Positions 20,948 through 31,984 are shown, counted from the first letter of the stretch. The stretch is DNA of 64,000 nucleotides from Vesta saturnalis (GCA_036346205.1 JARFJB010001987.1:5355001-5419000); one strand, 5' to 3'. Notes: generated by a model not told the origin, from the sequence alone. Translations and numbers: made by a program.

Positions 20948-21019
20948 AACTCTAGTGGGACTTGAACCTACGACCTCCACTTTGCTAGAGTGAGTCTCAA
21001 CCATTTGAGCTATCGAAAG
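20948..21019 (-). tRNA. tRNA-like sequence, degenerate
   Basis: On the minus strand a 72-nt sequence has a D-arm (GCTC...GAG), an anticodon-arm region CAC-TCTAGCAAA-GTG and a T-arm with GGTTCAAGTCC (B box). The acceptor stem pairs at only four of seven positions and the anticodon stem is short. The loop CTCTAGCAAA is shared with the two tRNA-like arms at 31127-31200 and 31323-31395. The anticodon cannot be fixed; CTA would be the reading with T at position 33. More likely a tRNA-derived repeat than a working tRNA. Confidence 0.4.
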
Positions 21020-21129
21020 GCAAGTCACAATCGATTCAAACTTAAACTGCATGTATTTTCCAAGTTACGGTGTATTATAATTTTTAAAGTACATAAAATG
21101 ACCCTTCATTGTGTGTATAATAGTTATTA

Positions 21130-21249
21130 ATGATACTAGTTCGATATGAACGTCATAATGAAACGCGTGTAAAGTTAAACCACGAGGCGTTAGCCGAGTG
21201 GTTTATTTACATAAGTTTCATTACGAAGTTCATATCGAACGTGTATCAT
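21130..21249. other. Four-tier nested inverted repeat with loop GAGGCGTTAGCCGA
   Basis: Perfect nested arms: ATGATAC/GTATCAT (21130-21136, 21243-21249), GTTCGATATGAAC/GTTCATATCGAAC (21139-21151, 21228-21240), TAATGAAAC/GTTTCATTA (21156-21164, 21215-21223) and TAAACCAC/GTGGTTTA (21176-21183, 21198-21205). The apex is GAGGCGTTAGCCGA, which itself can fold as GGC/GCC. A near-identical apex occurs in the Crypton end at 37352-37364. The outer sequence TTTACATAAGTTTCA recurs near 21432-21446. It is a DNA or RNA hairpin with unknown role. Confidence 0.85.
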
Positions 21250-21727
21250 TCAAAATTTAATCTACGCCAGATTTTCTTTGCATAGATTCGATTTGTTTAC
21301 AATATCAGAAACGTTTTTGTAAATAAAAATTCAAAATTATTAAGTGCCCATATTAATCGATGTTATAGTAACCGCGCTTGTTGATTGTTGCAATTTTTAC
21401 GTTGACAACGTCATTATTTGCGTTCAATTTTGTGCTTTACATAAGTTTCACGCACTGATGGACTGAATTTAACAAATTGTACAGACTTTATAATTAATGT
21501 TTACAATAAATAAATGTTGGTAAAGATTTTATAATGAAGTAAAAGTTGTAACTAGCTTTCTTTTTGCCTGTTTTTTATTTTAAAATTTGCGTGTTATTAT
21601 GAGTTCATAATGGCACTGGGTGCTATTATGAAGGCCATAATGACACCCAAATGAAGATGATAAATATGTCATAATGACATTGGCGTAGATTAAAATTATA
21701 ATACATCGTAACTAGGGAAGGACATAA

Positions 21728-21802
<75 letters not shown>

Positions 21803-22744
21803 TCTACTTCCTGAATATTATTAGAAAGTTTTCGCGTTTTGTTTTTTGGATGATTACAAAGAAATGAAAAAAAATTAATTCCCAAATTGTATTAATTCGG
21901 ACAATAAAATATTTATGGTGCTACAACCAAGCATGTTGAAAAGCCATACGCTTTATGTCACATTTTGAAAAAAAACTAGACATTTGCAATTTACATAGTT
22001 GTAACAATTTTATAAAATTTCCCCGTAACAATTATGGAAAATAAGTTTAAATAGTGGTGACTTTTTACTCAAGCAGTTCATGCTAAATGTAGAATCAGAT
22101 ATAAATACTAAAGTGGGGTAGAATGTAAAACTAAGTAGGAGGATGTAAAAAGAGAAGTTTGGCAACAGACCACATTGGTGACGGAGGATAATGCCAATGC
22201 TTTAATGTAGAAGCTTGGTAATCAATAAATAATTACTGAAATGAATTACTTGATTAAATTAAACGATAAACTATAAAACAACAATTAAAATGTAGTACTG
22301 ATAAACCTATGCAGCTCCGGTTCTAAATTTATACACTCGCCCATAAAACCAATTTCATGCAATATAATTAAGATAATTGTTACAATATTAATGTGGTTTT
22401 CTATCACAGATCTACTAAAACCTCAGCATAATTTGCATGTAAATATATTTAGAGCAATTTACGTTTTATCTAATATATGTGAGTAAAGACAAATATGATA
22501 TTCTAATCTGTTGAACGTGCCTTTAGAACGTTGTTGAAAACATAGAGTGGTAAACTAACGCAGATGAATAAACAAGAAAGGATATAAAATGAATTAGGTA
22601 CTTCAATATGATCTTAATATATAATATATAACAATCAGTTCCTTCTCTGTTCTTTGTAATTAGCTCAAAGATCAAATCTTTTCAGTCAGTAAACTAGCAT
22701 TCCTTTCAAATAATATCCAGGAAGTGAAGAAATATGTATATGTA
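21250..22744. other. AT-rich intergenic stretch with a (TA)n tract
   Basis: No gene recognised. A (TA)n tract is at 21729-21799, and TCATAATG/CATTATGA-type short inverted repeats occur at 21600-21690. The remainder is AT-rich without long frames. Confidence 0.5.
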
Positions 22745-22756
22745 TGTATATATGTA

Positions 22757-22815
<59 letters not shown>
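22745..22815. repeat. (TA)n microsatellite
   Basis: TATG-containing lead-in followed by a pure TA tract of about 50 bp. Confidence 0.97.
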
Positions 22816-22820
<5 letters not shown>

Positions 22821-22929
22821 CATCATGCAATCATTCTGATATTTTATTGAAGTATATAGGTCAGCATTTTTTTCTAAGTTCTATGGTCTATTCCATATGT
22901 TTCTAGCTTTTTTTTTACTATATACATAA

Positions 22930-23400
22930 TTTTTGTACGTTTGACAATCATTCTGGAACCCGTACATTAAAGTACTGCACTAAAAATCATTACGGCGTCT
23001 TGCTGTGTTGCATGCACTCTTAATGTAACAAAGCAATCATTTTGGCATCTCGGATTAGAATATACATAATGTTGTTGTTGCAAACATTTAGGCGTCAATA
23101 TATTTTATATTAATAGTTTGTGAGCAACCAGTTTGACGTCTGCTTTCATATTATCCAAAAATTTTATGAATGTTTAATTTTGGCGTCTTAGTTTAAAATA
23201 TACACAATGTTCTTGTTGCAAACATATTGGCGTCTACATATTGCAATTAATAGTTTATGTGCAATCAGTTTTAGGTCTGCTTTCATCTAATTCGAAAAAT
23301 ATATGTTCTATCACCAAAGAACTAGCCGATCATTTTGACGTCTTAGTTAAAGATATACATATTGTTATTATTACAGCATATGAGCGTCAAGGGCTATTCA
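22930..23400. repeat. Tandem array of an ATCATTYTGGCGTC-type motif, left side
   Basis: About ten copies of a TTGGCGTC or TTGACGTC core, several preceded by ATCATT, at for example 22985, 23034, 23089, 23130, 23173, 23223, 23266, 23330 and 23380. The longer unit is about 150 bp (with AATATACACAATGTTCTTGT and CAAACAT), present in about two and a half copies. Related motifs recur in mixed orientation at 28400-29030, on the other side of the MULE. Confidence 0.75.
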
Positions 23401-23707
23401 CATATGTTTAAATAAAATCAATACAATACTTATGTTATTTAAATAGCTCCCAATGTAGAAGAGATACATTTATCAAGTAAGGGTAAAGTACAGGAAAGCA
23501 GTGAATAATGGGTGAGTACTAGAATTTTGAGTTTGGCACAATCAGCCTATTTCAACCACTTTAATTATCAGACAAACAATTTGATGAATTTATTTTCTCC
23601 ACTTTTTTAGTTATTTAAAAATTATAATATCTTCATCACCATTCAATCCAAAGAAAGTCCCTGGTTCGAACCTGTTTTAGGCGTGGATGTTTGTTAAGGT
23701 GTCGCTA

Positions 23708-23835
23708 AAAAAGATCGCCGACAATTGGTCACGCGAAAAATTGTCGCGCACATTTGAGCGCGCCTCAAAATATCGCCAGCGAAAAAAGGGCGCCGACGAA
23801 AAAAGATCGCGGACAAATGGTGGCACTAAAAAATT
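23708..23835 (+). repeat. Left TIR of MULE
   Basis: Starts in AAAAAAGATCGCCGACAATT and ends near GCGGACAAATGGTGGC. It is the reverse complement of the right TIR with roughly 75-80 percent agreement by eye. Confidence 0.8.
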
Positions 23836-23859
23836 TAAATTTTTGTTAACAATTATCTA

Positions 23860-24295
23860 AATACCAGACTGGAACACTGCGACGCGGCGTTGATTTCACT
23901 CAGTACACTCTAAATTTGAAGGTGAGTGTATAGATCGTTTGGATCGACGACACCAGAGACGACAACCGCAGTTTTTAAGAAATCTTTGGAATTGTTTTGA
24001 ATTCATAGAGGAAGTCATACCATATACAAATTATTCTGCAGAAGGATGTCACAATAGTGTCTCATCTATATTAAATGCAGCACATCTAAATTTGTAGAAA
24101 TTTATCAATTCGTTAAAGAAAGAGGAAAGTTTACATTGTTTGAAAATTGAACACTACATAGCTGGAAACGAACAGCCACTCAAAAAAATTTGTAAAGATA
24201 CGGCGCAGCGACAGAAAACTATTTGTCAATAATATGCCAATCATCCACATTAGGAGTATTTAAGGGCGGTTGCTCATAACTTCGAGTTACAAATA
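23860..24295 (+). pseudogene. MULE transposase, C-terminal remnant
   Basis: Frame-shifted plus-strand sequence keeps the signature C-terminal region of FLYWCH-associated MULE transposases of arthropods: SSILNAAHLNL, then LKKEESLHCLKIEHYIAGNE, QPLKKI, DTAQRQKTIVNNYANH and LRAVAHNFEL. The zinc finger and the DDE core, which would be upstream, are deleted between here and the left TIR. The conserved helical region shows its identity, but no catalytic residue remains. Confidence 0.72.
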
Positions 24296-24439
24296 TAAAA
24301 AGCAGAAAAGCAAGAACCAACAAAAAAAAATAAAAAAATCATAAAATATGAAAACATAAAAAAAAACTTTTAAACATTGCAGTTATTAACTGCCAGTCCT
24401 AAGCCTGGATAAAATGTGGAGGAACGTTAAATAGTTATA

Positions 24440-27225
24440 TTTTTCTTTTTTTTTTATGATTGTGGACCTGAACAGGCTAAATAAGGCCTATCGTGCTAAA
24501 GCACTCAGGAACACTTAGGAGGATGGATAGAGGGATAATGAATTGCCAATAGATGCCTATGAACAGCTACCTTAAATTTTCTCATATCATAAGTCAGAGC
24601 AAAACAGGAACTAGGGAGATCATTCCAGAGTTTAGAAGCCGTGTAGAAAAATGTGGATTGCGCCGTTTGGTACGACAAGTGGAGATTTGTACTACATACT
24701 GATGATGTGAATGAGCGAACCGAGTGTTTCTCGCAAAGATAGCCGGAGATGGTATCAAAGAATGTAATTCACCAGCACAATAGCCGTTGTAATAACGATA
24801 ATACAAAGAAAGAACTGCAACCATCCTTCTATGCTCCAGGGACTGTATGTGAGAAGTTAAGGACGGGTCATTTATAAGCCTAATCGCTCTCTTTTGAATA
24901 CGATCAACGATATCGAGAGCGTATTGGGGAGCACTAACCCAAAGGTGAGAATTACATTCCAGATGAGGCCGAATTTGGGCCTTATGCAGCAGAAGGAGTT
25001 GTCGAGAGGTAAAGTACTGCTTAGATCTGTACAAAAAGCCTATTTTACGAGCAGCTGTTTTGGTAGCTGACAGAAGATGGTCAACCCATGAGAGATTTGA
25101 AGATACAGTCATACCCAACAGAGTAATAGAGTCTGAAAACTTAAGAACTGAGCCATTCATACAGGAAATGATCGATCTTTTTTGGCGGACATAAGGCAAC
25201 ACTGAGTTTTGTTAGCATTAAATTTAACTAGATTATTGCTTCGCCATTCGTTGAATGTCTTTGTTGATTGAATTTGCCATTTCAGCTTTAATTTCTTGAT
25301 TTGACATAGAAGGTGGATTATCACTATGAGTAGACTGAGATGAACTACAGTGAAGAGTGCTATCGTCAGCAAAGCAGTGGATGGGGTTAGTTGTTGAAGA
25401 AATAAGGTCGTTTATGTACAGCTGAAAAAGTGTAGGCGCTATAACGGATCCCTGTGGTACGCCCGCGTTAACGCTAACTTCTTTTGAAAAAAGCCATCAA
25501 CTACGACACGTATTCGTATTTTATCAAGGAAACTAGAAACCCAGTTGATGAGCGTATAATTTAACCCAAACGAGGTGAGTTTGGCAAGTAAACACTTATG
25601 CCAAACTTGGTCAAATGCCTTTGAGATATCTAAAGCGACTACAACTGTTTCACCGGACTGCTCTACTGTATTGTTTCAAACTTAGGTCACATATGAAAGA
25701 AGATCGCCTGTTTAACGACTTTGCCTAAACCCATATTGGTGGTCACTAAGGAGTTTGTTAGTTTCAAGGAACGTGAGCAGTTGCTGATTGATGGCTTTTT
25801 CCATGATTTTAGACAAAATGTAAGTAATGGCAATTGGTCTGTAATTTGAGGGATCGGTCTTATCACCTTTTTTGGGAATAGGTTGAACATTTGCTAACTT
25901 CCATGATGAAGGGAATTCCCCAGAAGATATAGAGATCGTATAGAGCTTAGATAGGACTGGTACTAGTTCGGGGGAACATTTCTTTAAGACAATAGCTGGG
26001 ATACCGTCTGGGCCAGTCGCCATATTGAGATCAAGCCTACTGATGATCGATTCCAAAAGCTTGTACCGAAAATGAATTGGTTTCATAACGTATGAAGAAG
26101 AGTTGACTAGGGGCACATCTTTTTCAGAATCATTGAGACACGAGTTTGATGCAAACAAATCCACAAAAACGTTGGCTTTGTATACAGAATCAGCAACTAC
26201 CGATCCGTCAATAGATGTCAGGGGGGGAAATGAAGATGTTCGAAAGTTTTTACTAATGGCTTTTGCTAAAGACCAAAATTTACGACTGCCTAAAGGAGAT
26301 GTAGCTAGTTCATTGCATTTTCGTTGTTCGAACAACTTTTTAGTTTTAGTGATTTCACTTTTGCAGATATTTCTAGCACCAACGTATATGACTGTCGACC
26401 GATTTATTAGATTTCCATTTAATGTAATATTTATTTTTTAAAGATGTTGCATCAGCACAAGCCTTATTGAACCAGGTTTGGGAACGTGAATGACCTACAC
26501 GGTACTGTTTTTTCGGAATGTATAACTCCATTCCCATGAGGATGACTTCAGATACTGAAAGAGCGATGTCCGAAGAAGAGGACGACTTAAAACAATATTC
26601 ACGCCATGGAAAGGTTGCAAAGAAATCCCGTAAATCACACCATCGAGCTGACTTAAAACACCACAAGGTTCTGTCGGATTTGCGAACAACAGTGGAATTA
26701 GGTACAGTAGAAATGATTTTTATTAGACAATGGTCGGAAAGACCTGAAGGCGGAAGAACGGAAGTTTTATAAACAAGAGGGTTTGATGTAAGAAAGAGAT
26801 CTAGAAGATGTGGAGTATGGTTAGGGTTATCAGGGATTCTTGTGGGTTCAGAAATCATTTGTGTGAGATCACATTAAATAGCAAATGTTTCTGAACTATG
26901 ACCAGCGGGATTTGTAGTAGATGAAAATTGAAGCCAATTAGAGTTATGAACATTGAAATCGCCTACAAATGAGATATCGCAGGATGGAAACTGAGACAGG
27001 AGATAGTCAACTTTCATACTAAGGTAATCGAAGAAGTTTAATTTGGGACTTTTAATCCGATAGTAAGACAGTGAGGACGAGAAGGAAGAATAAGGATGAG
27101 AATAGATTAAGGATGATGGAGAAGGTAACCGGCAGCCCTTACCGAGCTCAGAAAATCGGAGACCCAATATTAAGGAGCCCATGGTAAGGGTGGTGGTACC
27201 TCCCCGGCTGGCATGTAGTATACAT
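24440..27225 (-). mobile_element. CR1/jockey-like LINE inserted in the MULE
   Basis: A non-LTR element on the minus strand with its A-rich 3' tail near 24440-24457 and its 5' truncation close to the right TIR of the MULE. One coding region (24594-27182) with apurinic-type endonuclease and reverse transcriptase. No target duplication was found. Confidence 0.8.
24594..27182 (-). pseudogene. LINE ORF2: endonuclease and reverse transcriptase, frameshifted
   Basis: From high to low coordinates: the endonuclease C-terminal half with ISFVGDFNVHNSNW (about 26960), PTRIPD...LLDLFLTSNP and LSDHCLI (about 26730). A linker follows, then the RT with WKLANVQPIPKKGDKTDPSN and YRPIAITYILSKIMEK (about 25870-25800), LDISKAFDQVWHK (about 25630), GVPQGSVIAPTLFQLYINDL (about 25450) and the catalytic FADDSTLH (about 25360). 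After this, NLVKFNANKTQCCLMS and the C-terminal domain with LGMTVSSNLSWVDHL and IRPHLECNSHLW end near 24594. Several frameshifts (near 26375, 25700, 25370, 25180) break it, but the catalytic Asp pair remains. The N-terminal endonuclease part is lost by 5' truncation. The clade (CR1 versus jockey) is not settled by eye. Confidence 0.85.
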
Positions 27226-27227
27226 GC

Positions 27228-27352
27228 CTACGCGACATTTTCTCACGCGATCATTTGTCCGCGACCTTTTTTCGCTGGCGACCTTTTGATGTACGTTCAA
27301 ATGTGTGCGACATGTTTTCGCGCGACCAATTGTCCGCAACCTTTTTTTGTAC
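27228..27352 (-). repeat. Right TIR of MULE
   Basis: Inverted partner of 23708-23835, for example TTTGTCCGCGACC, TTTTTTCGCTGGCGA and CGCGCGACCAATTGTCCGC. Confidence 0.8.
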
Positions 27353-27359
27353 ATTCGTT

Positions 27360-28440
27360 TTTTAAGTATAGTGAATTAGATGTAGAGCAGCCTTTCATAA
27401 AACCCCGCCTTTTGAAAGTCAATAAAAATTTTCAACAGGGAAAAGAATGATACAGGTTCAGTGGAAGTATTGTGTGTCGCCCTATTATTAGGAACTAGTA
27501 GTGCTGTTTATGGACATGGATGGGTGTCGTACTCATTATACCTCTCTGAGTATAACACAAAGTGCTCAACTTTAGTTCTAAAAGTACAAATACGCCAGCG
27601 ACATGGACGTCCTGATAAACGATAAACACACATGCACCCATGCTTGCACATGTACTGACGCACAAGCACAGACGCGCGCATGCGCAGACACGAGGTTAAT
27701 TATAGAACTGGTTTCTAAACGCCCTAAACGGTACTAATTTAACTTGGTCGTACTAAAAAAATGATTTTGATAAATAAACGGTCTCATCGTAACAAGTTAC
27801 TACGTAATTCAAAATTAGACACTTGTTTCTTAATCTACATTCTGCAGTTCGTTAGAGGTTTACTAAGCAAAATCCAAGGATGAATATACTTCGCGGTAAA
27901 ACTTTCGGTTAAACTATCTACCTCTAAGAATTGAAACAAATACTAATTCAAAACTAAATCTATGAAGTGTCGATTAAAACTATGAATTTAGTGTACAAAG
28001 TTATTTAATTAATTTTAAACGGATTTTTTATATTTGTACACACACAAATATAGAAGCGAATCCGAAATGCGATTTAAAAAGTCACCCTTTTAAAATAAGG
28101 GTAATAATGTCATCTCAACTGTTAATAATAAGTAAATTTTGCATTGGATTATATCATCTGGTAACGTTCGAATCAACTGGGTGTCCCAAGCAAAAGTACT
28201 AATACAAACAACCGTCGTAGTTATCTACCTATGACAAAACTGTAAAACATATTAACCAATTTGCATTTTTAATTTTTTACATTTATCCGTAAATTTTATT
28301 ATTTTCTGGGTGTGTGCATAGAATGGTGTATTTGAGGTGCATGAGGTAGCTAATCTTGCTTAGAATAAACAGTATGTATATATGTTAAAATATGACTTCA
28401 GAATGATTTACAAAATAATGCATGTGAGTTCATAATGATG
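27360..28440. other. Intergenic stretch, no gene seen
   Basis: AT-rich with a short ACGCRCACA-rich segment at about 27620-27695. No open frame or repeat of note. Confidence 0.45.
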
Positions 28441-28918
28441 TTAAGTAACATGAATTGTATATCTAGGTAGAATGACGCCAGAAGGCTGTAGACCGTAAAT
28501 ATGAAATTACTTCAAATTAAATAAGAAAGAATATTAAAAATTGGTTTTACAGTGTTGCCATTTAAAGACGTCTGAAAGATTGTAAATGTACAGAATAAAT
28601 ACAATAAAAGTATATTTAGAAATAGCGCCGTGACGGCAAAGTGCTGAACTAAGTTTGTATACAATTTTACGAATTACACGATTTTGGCGTCGACAAGTTT
28701 TTAAAAAATCTCAACGTAGGAGAATGGAACGGGCCCCATACTCAGAATGAGTATTATAGGATCCTATCAGAATTGTCTTTTGTCAACGGTGCTTCTCTAA
28801 CACTCATACCAAGAAAATTATTAAGGATTGTAATCTGGCGTCCATATACAGACGCCACTTTGCAAAATGTAGCCAGATTGATGGTAAATGCCAAATAGAT
28901 GGACGCAAAAATGATAGA

Positions 28919-28993
<75 letters not shown>

Positions 28994-29035
28994 GTCATTT
29001 AATAAAACTCAAAAAACTGTATCATTCTGAATGCT
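28400..29035. repeat. Scattered ATCATTYTGGCGTC-type motifs, right side, with (TA)n
   Basis: Copies in both orientations, for example GAATGACGCCAGAAGG (28470), GATTTTGGCGTCGAC (28683), CTGGCGTCC (28835), CAGACGCCA (28850) and TATCATTCTGAATG (29021). A (TA)n tract at 28925-28990 mirrors the one at 22745-22815 near the left motif array, so the MULE lies between two related repeat tracts. Confidence 0.65.
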
Positions 29036-31080
29036 TCAATTGCAGGATACTTTTATTTACCACAGGATACTTTTAAAATGAATCAGTAAAAAAAATAATG
29101 AAATCAAAATTTAGCTCTTAATTAATTCTTTAGTTTGATTAATAAAATTACTACTTACTATTCGTAAATTATTGCTTTCGTTGGTCGGGAGGAGATCTCA
29201 AATTAACACCATAAAATTCAGCTAATTGTTCATCTATTATATCTAAATATATCTCAAAAAGCACACAAATACATAAATTTATTTCCAATGGTTTCAGTTT
29301 GATTTAAAATCTTAAATATTAGAAAACGGGAACATAAAAAGGTCAACCTTGTAAGCTTACGAAGTCTCCTTTGATTTTAAACTACCGAAATAGGATTATC
29401 TAAATGTGAATAATTTCAAAACACTACGTAACCCATTGGTCACTAATAATCAATTTTACCATACGAAACGTTCATATACATAAATTTTCAATACATTTAA
29501 TTAAATAATATAAAAAAAAAACAAAATACCAAAGATATCGCAAATAAAAGCAGTTCGTCAACCTTTATTGAAACGACGTGAAAGCATCAAATTCCGCAAA
29601 ATAAACGACTGCGTTTATTCGCTCGTGAACCAATAATTTCACCAAGTTTACAGACAAAGTTATGATAAACATTCCCAGTAACGTACAATATTGGGTTACT
29701 TTCTCCACCGGCAGCAACGAAAGCAGCGGGACCGGCTCCAGGATACCAGTAGAATGTCCTCGATCGGAAAACCAATACGGAAATTTCCCAGTCTTTGTTT
29801 CGATAGCCTTACGTTTATCTTAATTGGTCAGGACGTTATATAGTTTATGTGCACAAAACGAGTAGCTTTTACACATGAGATATTTACACATTTTACTGTT
29901 CAATTAAATCGGTAGCTCTATTTACAAGTCCGTTTAATTGTTAAAACGACAAAAAAGGTCTATTTACGGTGAGACTTTTGTCTGTTGCAGCTGATTTTCT
30001 TTTACGGGGGGAAACAAAACGTTGTGTCTTCACAATGGAATCATTAGGTAATATAAAATCGCATTAAGCGCGACCTCAAACAACCACTAAGATGCAGTTA
30101 AATAAACACAAAACTTAGTGAAATGTTCATAGAATGACCTCACGGTCCATAACTTCAAAGTAAATAACCAGTAGGGACAAATATCAACCAAACGGGTGAT
30201 TTCAGTTGTAAACAACTTCTCGAAAATTTCAGTCCTCCAGATATTCGAAAAAGGTACGCCCCGAAGCTCAAAGATCACATCTCTTACACATGAAAGTCAA
30301 ATCGAGAACCCCCGCGCAATTAACCGCGCAAAAAAAGCTTCTTCTTCTCTCCAAATTATTGCACCATATTTCTCAACAACATGATAAAACTACTGACACT
30401 GCTACGTGCACGGCTCAATTGCAAATTGTCATCCACAGATTTATTCCTTAAACTATAATGATAATTATTTATACACTAACGGACTGAGATACTACATTCG
30501 GGCAGAAAAAACGGCGTCAATTACTAAACGCGATAAATAACATTAACATCAACAGCCCCTGCTTAACAAGCAAACCAAGGAGTGATCTCATCCTGCAATT
30601 CAAATGCGAACTTTTCTTATCTTCAACTACACTTTATTTTAACGAAACCTTTGATAAAAATTTACAAGAAAACTAATTTAGATTCAACTTTAAAATTTCC
30701 TATTCCCAATTAATTAATCCACCAAAATATATCATTGCCAATTTCAGAAATCAAATCTTAATTGCAATACGAAAGGTTTAATTCGAAAACCATTACAACT
30801 TATTCTTATTCTTATTCAATATATTGTTGCTCCCAATTGTACCTTGATGAACACAATAAAAGACAAGTTTCGTTATCGTAAATTGAGTCACTAGCAAAAA
30901 AAGAATTTAAAAAAATACGTACATATATACTGGGCGTTCAAATACTCATGGCACCGTTTAGTCAAAATCAACGTCGTATCAAATATTATGTTTTACTGCA
31001 AGAAACTAAAGCACAGCCACATGATGTTAGATCAGATAAAGGGTTTAATAATATTTTAGCAGAGGCAAAAAATATGTAAT
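29036..31080. other. Two kilobases without recognised genes
   Basis: Two short minus-strand frames are the only coding-like segments: 29587-29775 (contains WYPGAGPAAFVAAGGESNPI) and 30087-30278 (contains MIFELRGVPFSNIWRTEIFE). Neither matches a family I know; both could be exons or element fragments. The rest is AT-rich. Confidence 0.35.
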
Positions 31081-31126
31081 TAAAAATTATTATTAATTTT
31101 ATTAAATACATAAATAAAAAAAGTTT

Positions 31127-31200
31127 ACCTCGAGTAGGATTTGAACCTACGATCTGTACTTTGCTAGAGGTACCGCGCTAACCAACTGCGCTATCGAGAT
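31127..31200 (-). tRNA. tRNA-like sequence, best-formed copy
   Basis: 74 nt on the minus strand. Acceptor ATCTCGA pairs with TCGAGGT (one G-T pair), the D-arm is GCGC AGTTGGTTA GCGC (A box), the T-arm is GTAGG TTCAAAT CCTAC (B box). The anticodon arm has a GTAC/GTAC stem with a 10-base loop CTCTAGCAAA, longer than the canonical seven, so the anticodon is uncertain (CTA if T precedes it). Only the acceptor, D- and T-arms are convincing. It could be transcribed by RNA polymerase III through its intact boxes. Confidence 0.5.
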
Positions 31201-31322
31201 TCAAGCCCCAAATTTTGTCTTTATGTATGTAGCACTGATGTAAATAGAATTTACATTTGTTCTACATACCTAAATATGAATTTACATACATGTAAATAGA
31301 ATTTGTAACGACTGGGGCTTGA

Positions 31323-31395
31323 ATCTCGATAGCCCAATTGGCTAGCGCGGTTCTCTAGCAAACTACAGGTCGTAGGTTCAAATCCTACTCGAGGT
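31323..31395 (+). tRNA. tRNA-like sequence, degenerate inverted copy
   Basis: Mirror copy of 31127-31200 in the right arm. Acceptor and T-arm pairing are retained. The D-arm has GCCC opposite GCGC and the anticodon stem is broken (GGTTCTCTAGCAAACTAC), so this copy has decayed more. Confidence 0.45.
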
Positions 31396-31439
31396 AAACT
31401 TTTTATTTATGTATTTAATAAAATTAATAATAATTTTTA

Positions 31440-31984
31440 AGTCAATATGTAAAACTAATTATAACATTAATATTTTTAAACCTATTCCTTTTTCTCTTTT
31501 GCTTTAATTACTCATAAATTATAAAATTTCCCATAGATGGTTTATATCATTTTCTGACACAAGAAAAGTATAACTTATCGTAATGCTTTAAAATAAGAAA
31601 GAGTTACCAATCAAACTTGCCAATTCTGTATTAATAAATCGGTCCTCACTTTGTATAGAAAAAATTTTATTAATAAATAAATAAATACATGGTTAGTGAA
31701 TATACGTCAGTCTATGACGTCACGTGGAGGACACTTTTAGAACTAGATTATACATATTTTCCACCTATCTATCGAATTGAGGCCCTCACGTTTTTTGCAA
31801 AAATGTCGTTAATGACGCATATTGATAGCTAATGTTTAATTTTTACAATTATTCAAAGTGGGGTCCATGTACGGTCCTCACAAAGACTCGAGTCTCATGT
31901 TAAATGTAATTTCCCTATTGAAGTGGCTGCAGCGCTCTTCCGGGTTCGATCTCGCGTATATTCTCCTCCACGGTTCTTAAAAGA
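31440..31984. other. Spacer to the PLE 3' region, no gene seen
   Basis: Contains TGACGTCACGTGG at about 31717-31729 (CRE plus E-box) and the first of two copies of a CTCGAGTCT...GTAAAT/TAAATG...CAATTTC-like block (31896-31928, second copy at 32040-32072). These belong to the 3' untranslated/repeat region of the minus-strand PLE. Confidence 0.45.

Larger units (their letters stand above)
23708..27352 (+). mobile_element. MULE (FLYWCH/Phantom-like) DNA transposon with long TIRs
   Basis: Inverted arms of about 125 bp at 23708-23835 and 27228-27352 share repeated boxes such as GACAATTGGTC, TCGCCAGCGAAAAAAG and TCGCGGACAAATG, internally reiterated TCGC/GCGA words typical of MULE ends in insects. 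Between them lies a decayed MULE transposase on the plus strand and a later LINE insertion that makes up most of the interior. No 9-bp target duplication could be read with certainty. Confidence 0.78.
31081..31439. mobile_element. Palindromic element with a tRNA-like sequence in each arm
   Basis: Left arm 31081-31209 and right arm 31314-31439 are reverse complements at about 93 percent by eye; the spacer 31210-31313 is AT-rich and itself contains smaller inverted repeats (TATGTATGTAG/CTACATACCTA). From the outside inward each arm holds an AT-rich end (TAAAAATTATTATTAATTTT), GTTTACC, a 73-74-nt tRNA-like sequence, and CAAGCCCC. No reading frame. It looks like a foldback or MITE-like element whose terminal repeats derive from a tRNA-related sequence. 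Confidence 0.8.

Noticed and set aside
26103..26772. Plus-strand frames opposite the CR1/jockey-like LINE
   Set aside because: Antisense to recognisable endonuclease and RT segments.
31127..31395. Two functional, divergently placed host tRNA genes
   Set aside because: The anticodon loop is over-long and one copy is clearly decayed, and the homology extends far outside the tRNA into both arms, which fits a mobile or foldback element better.
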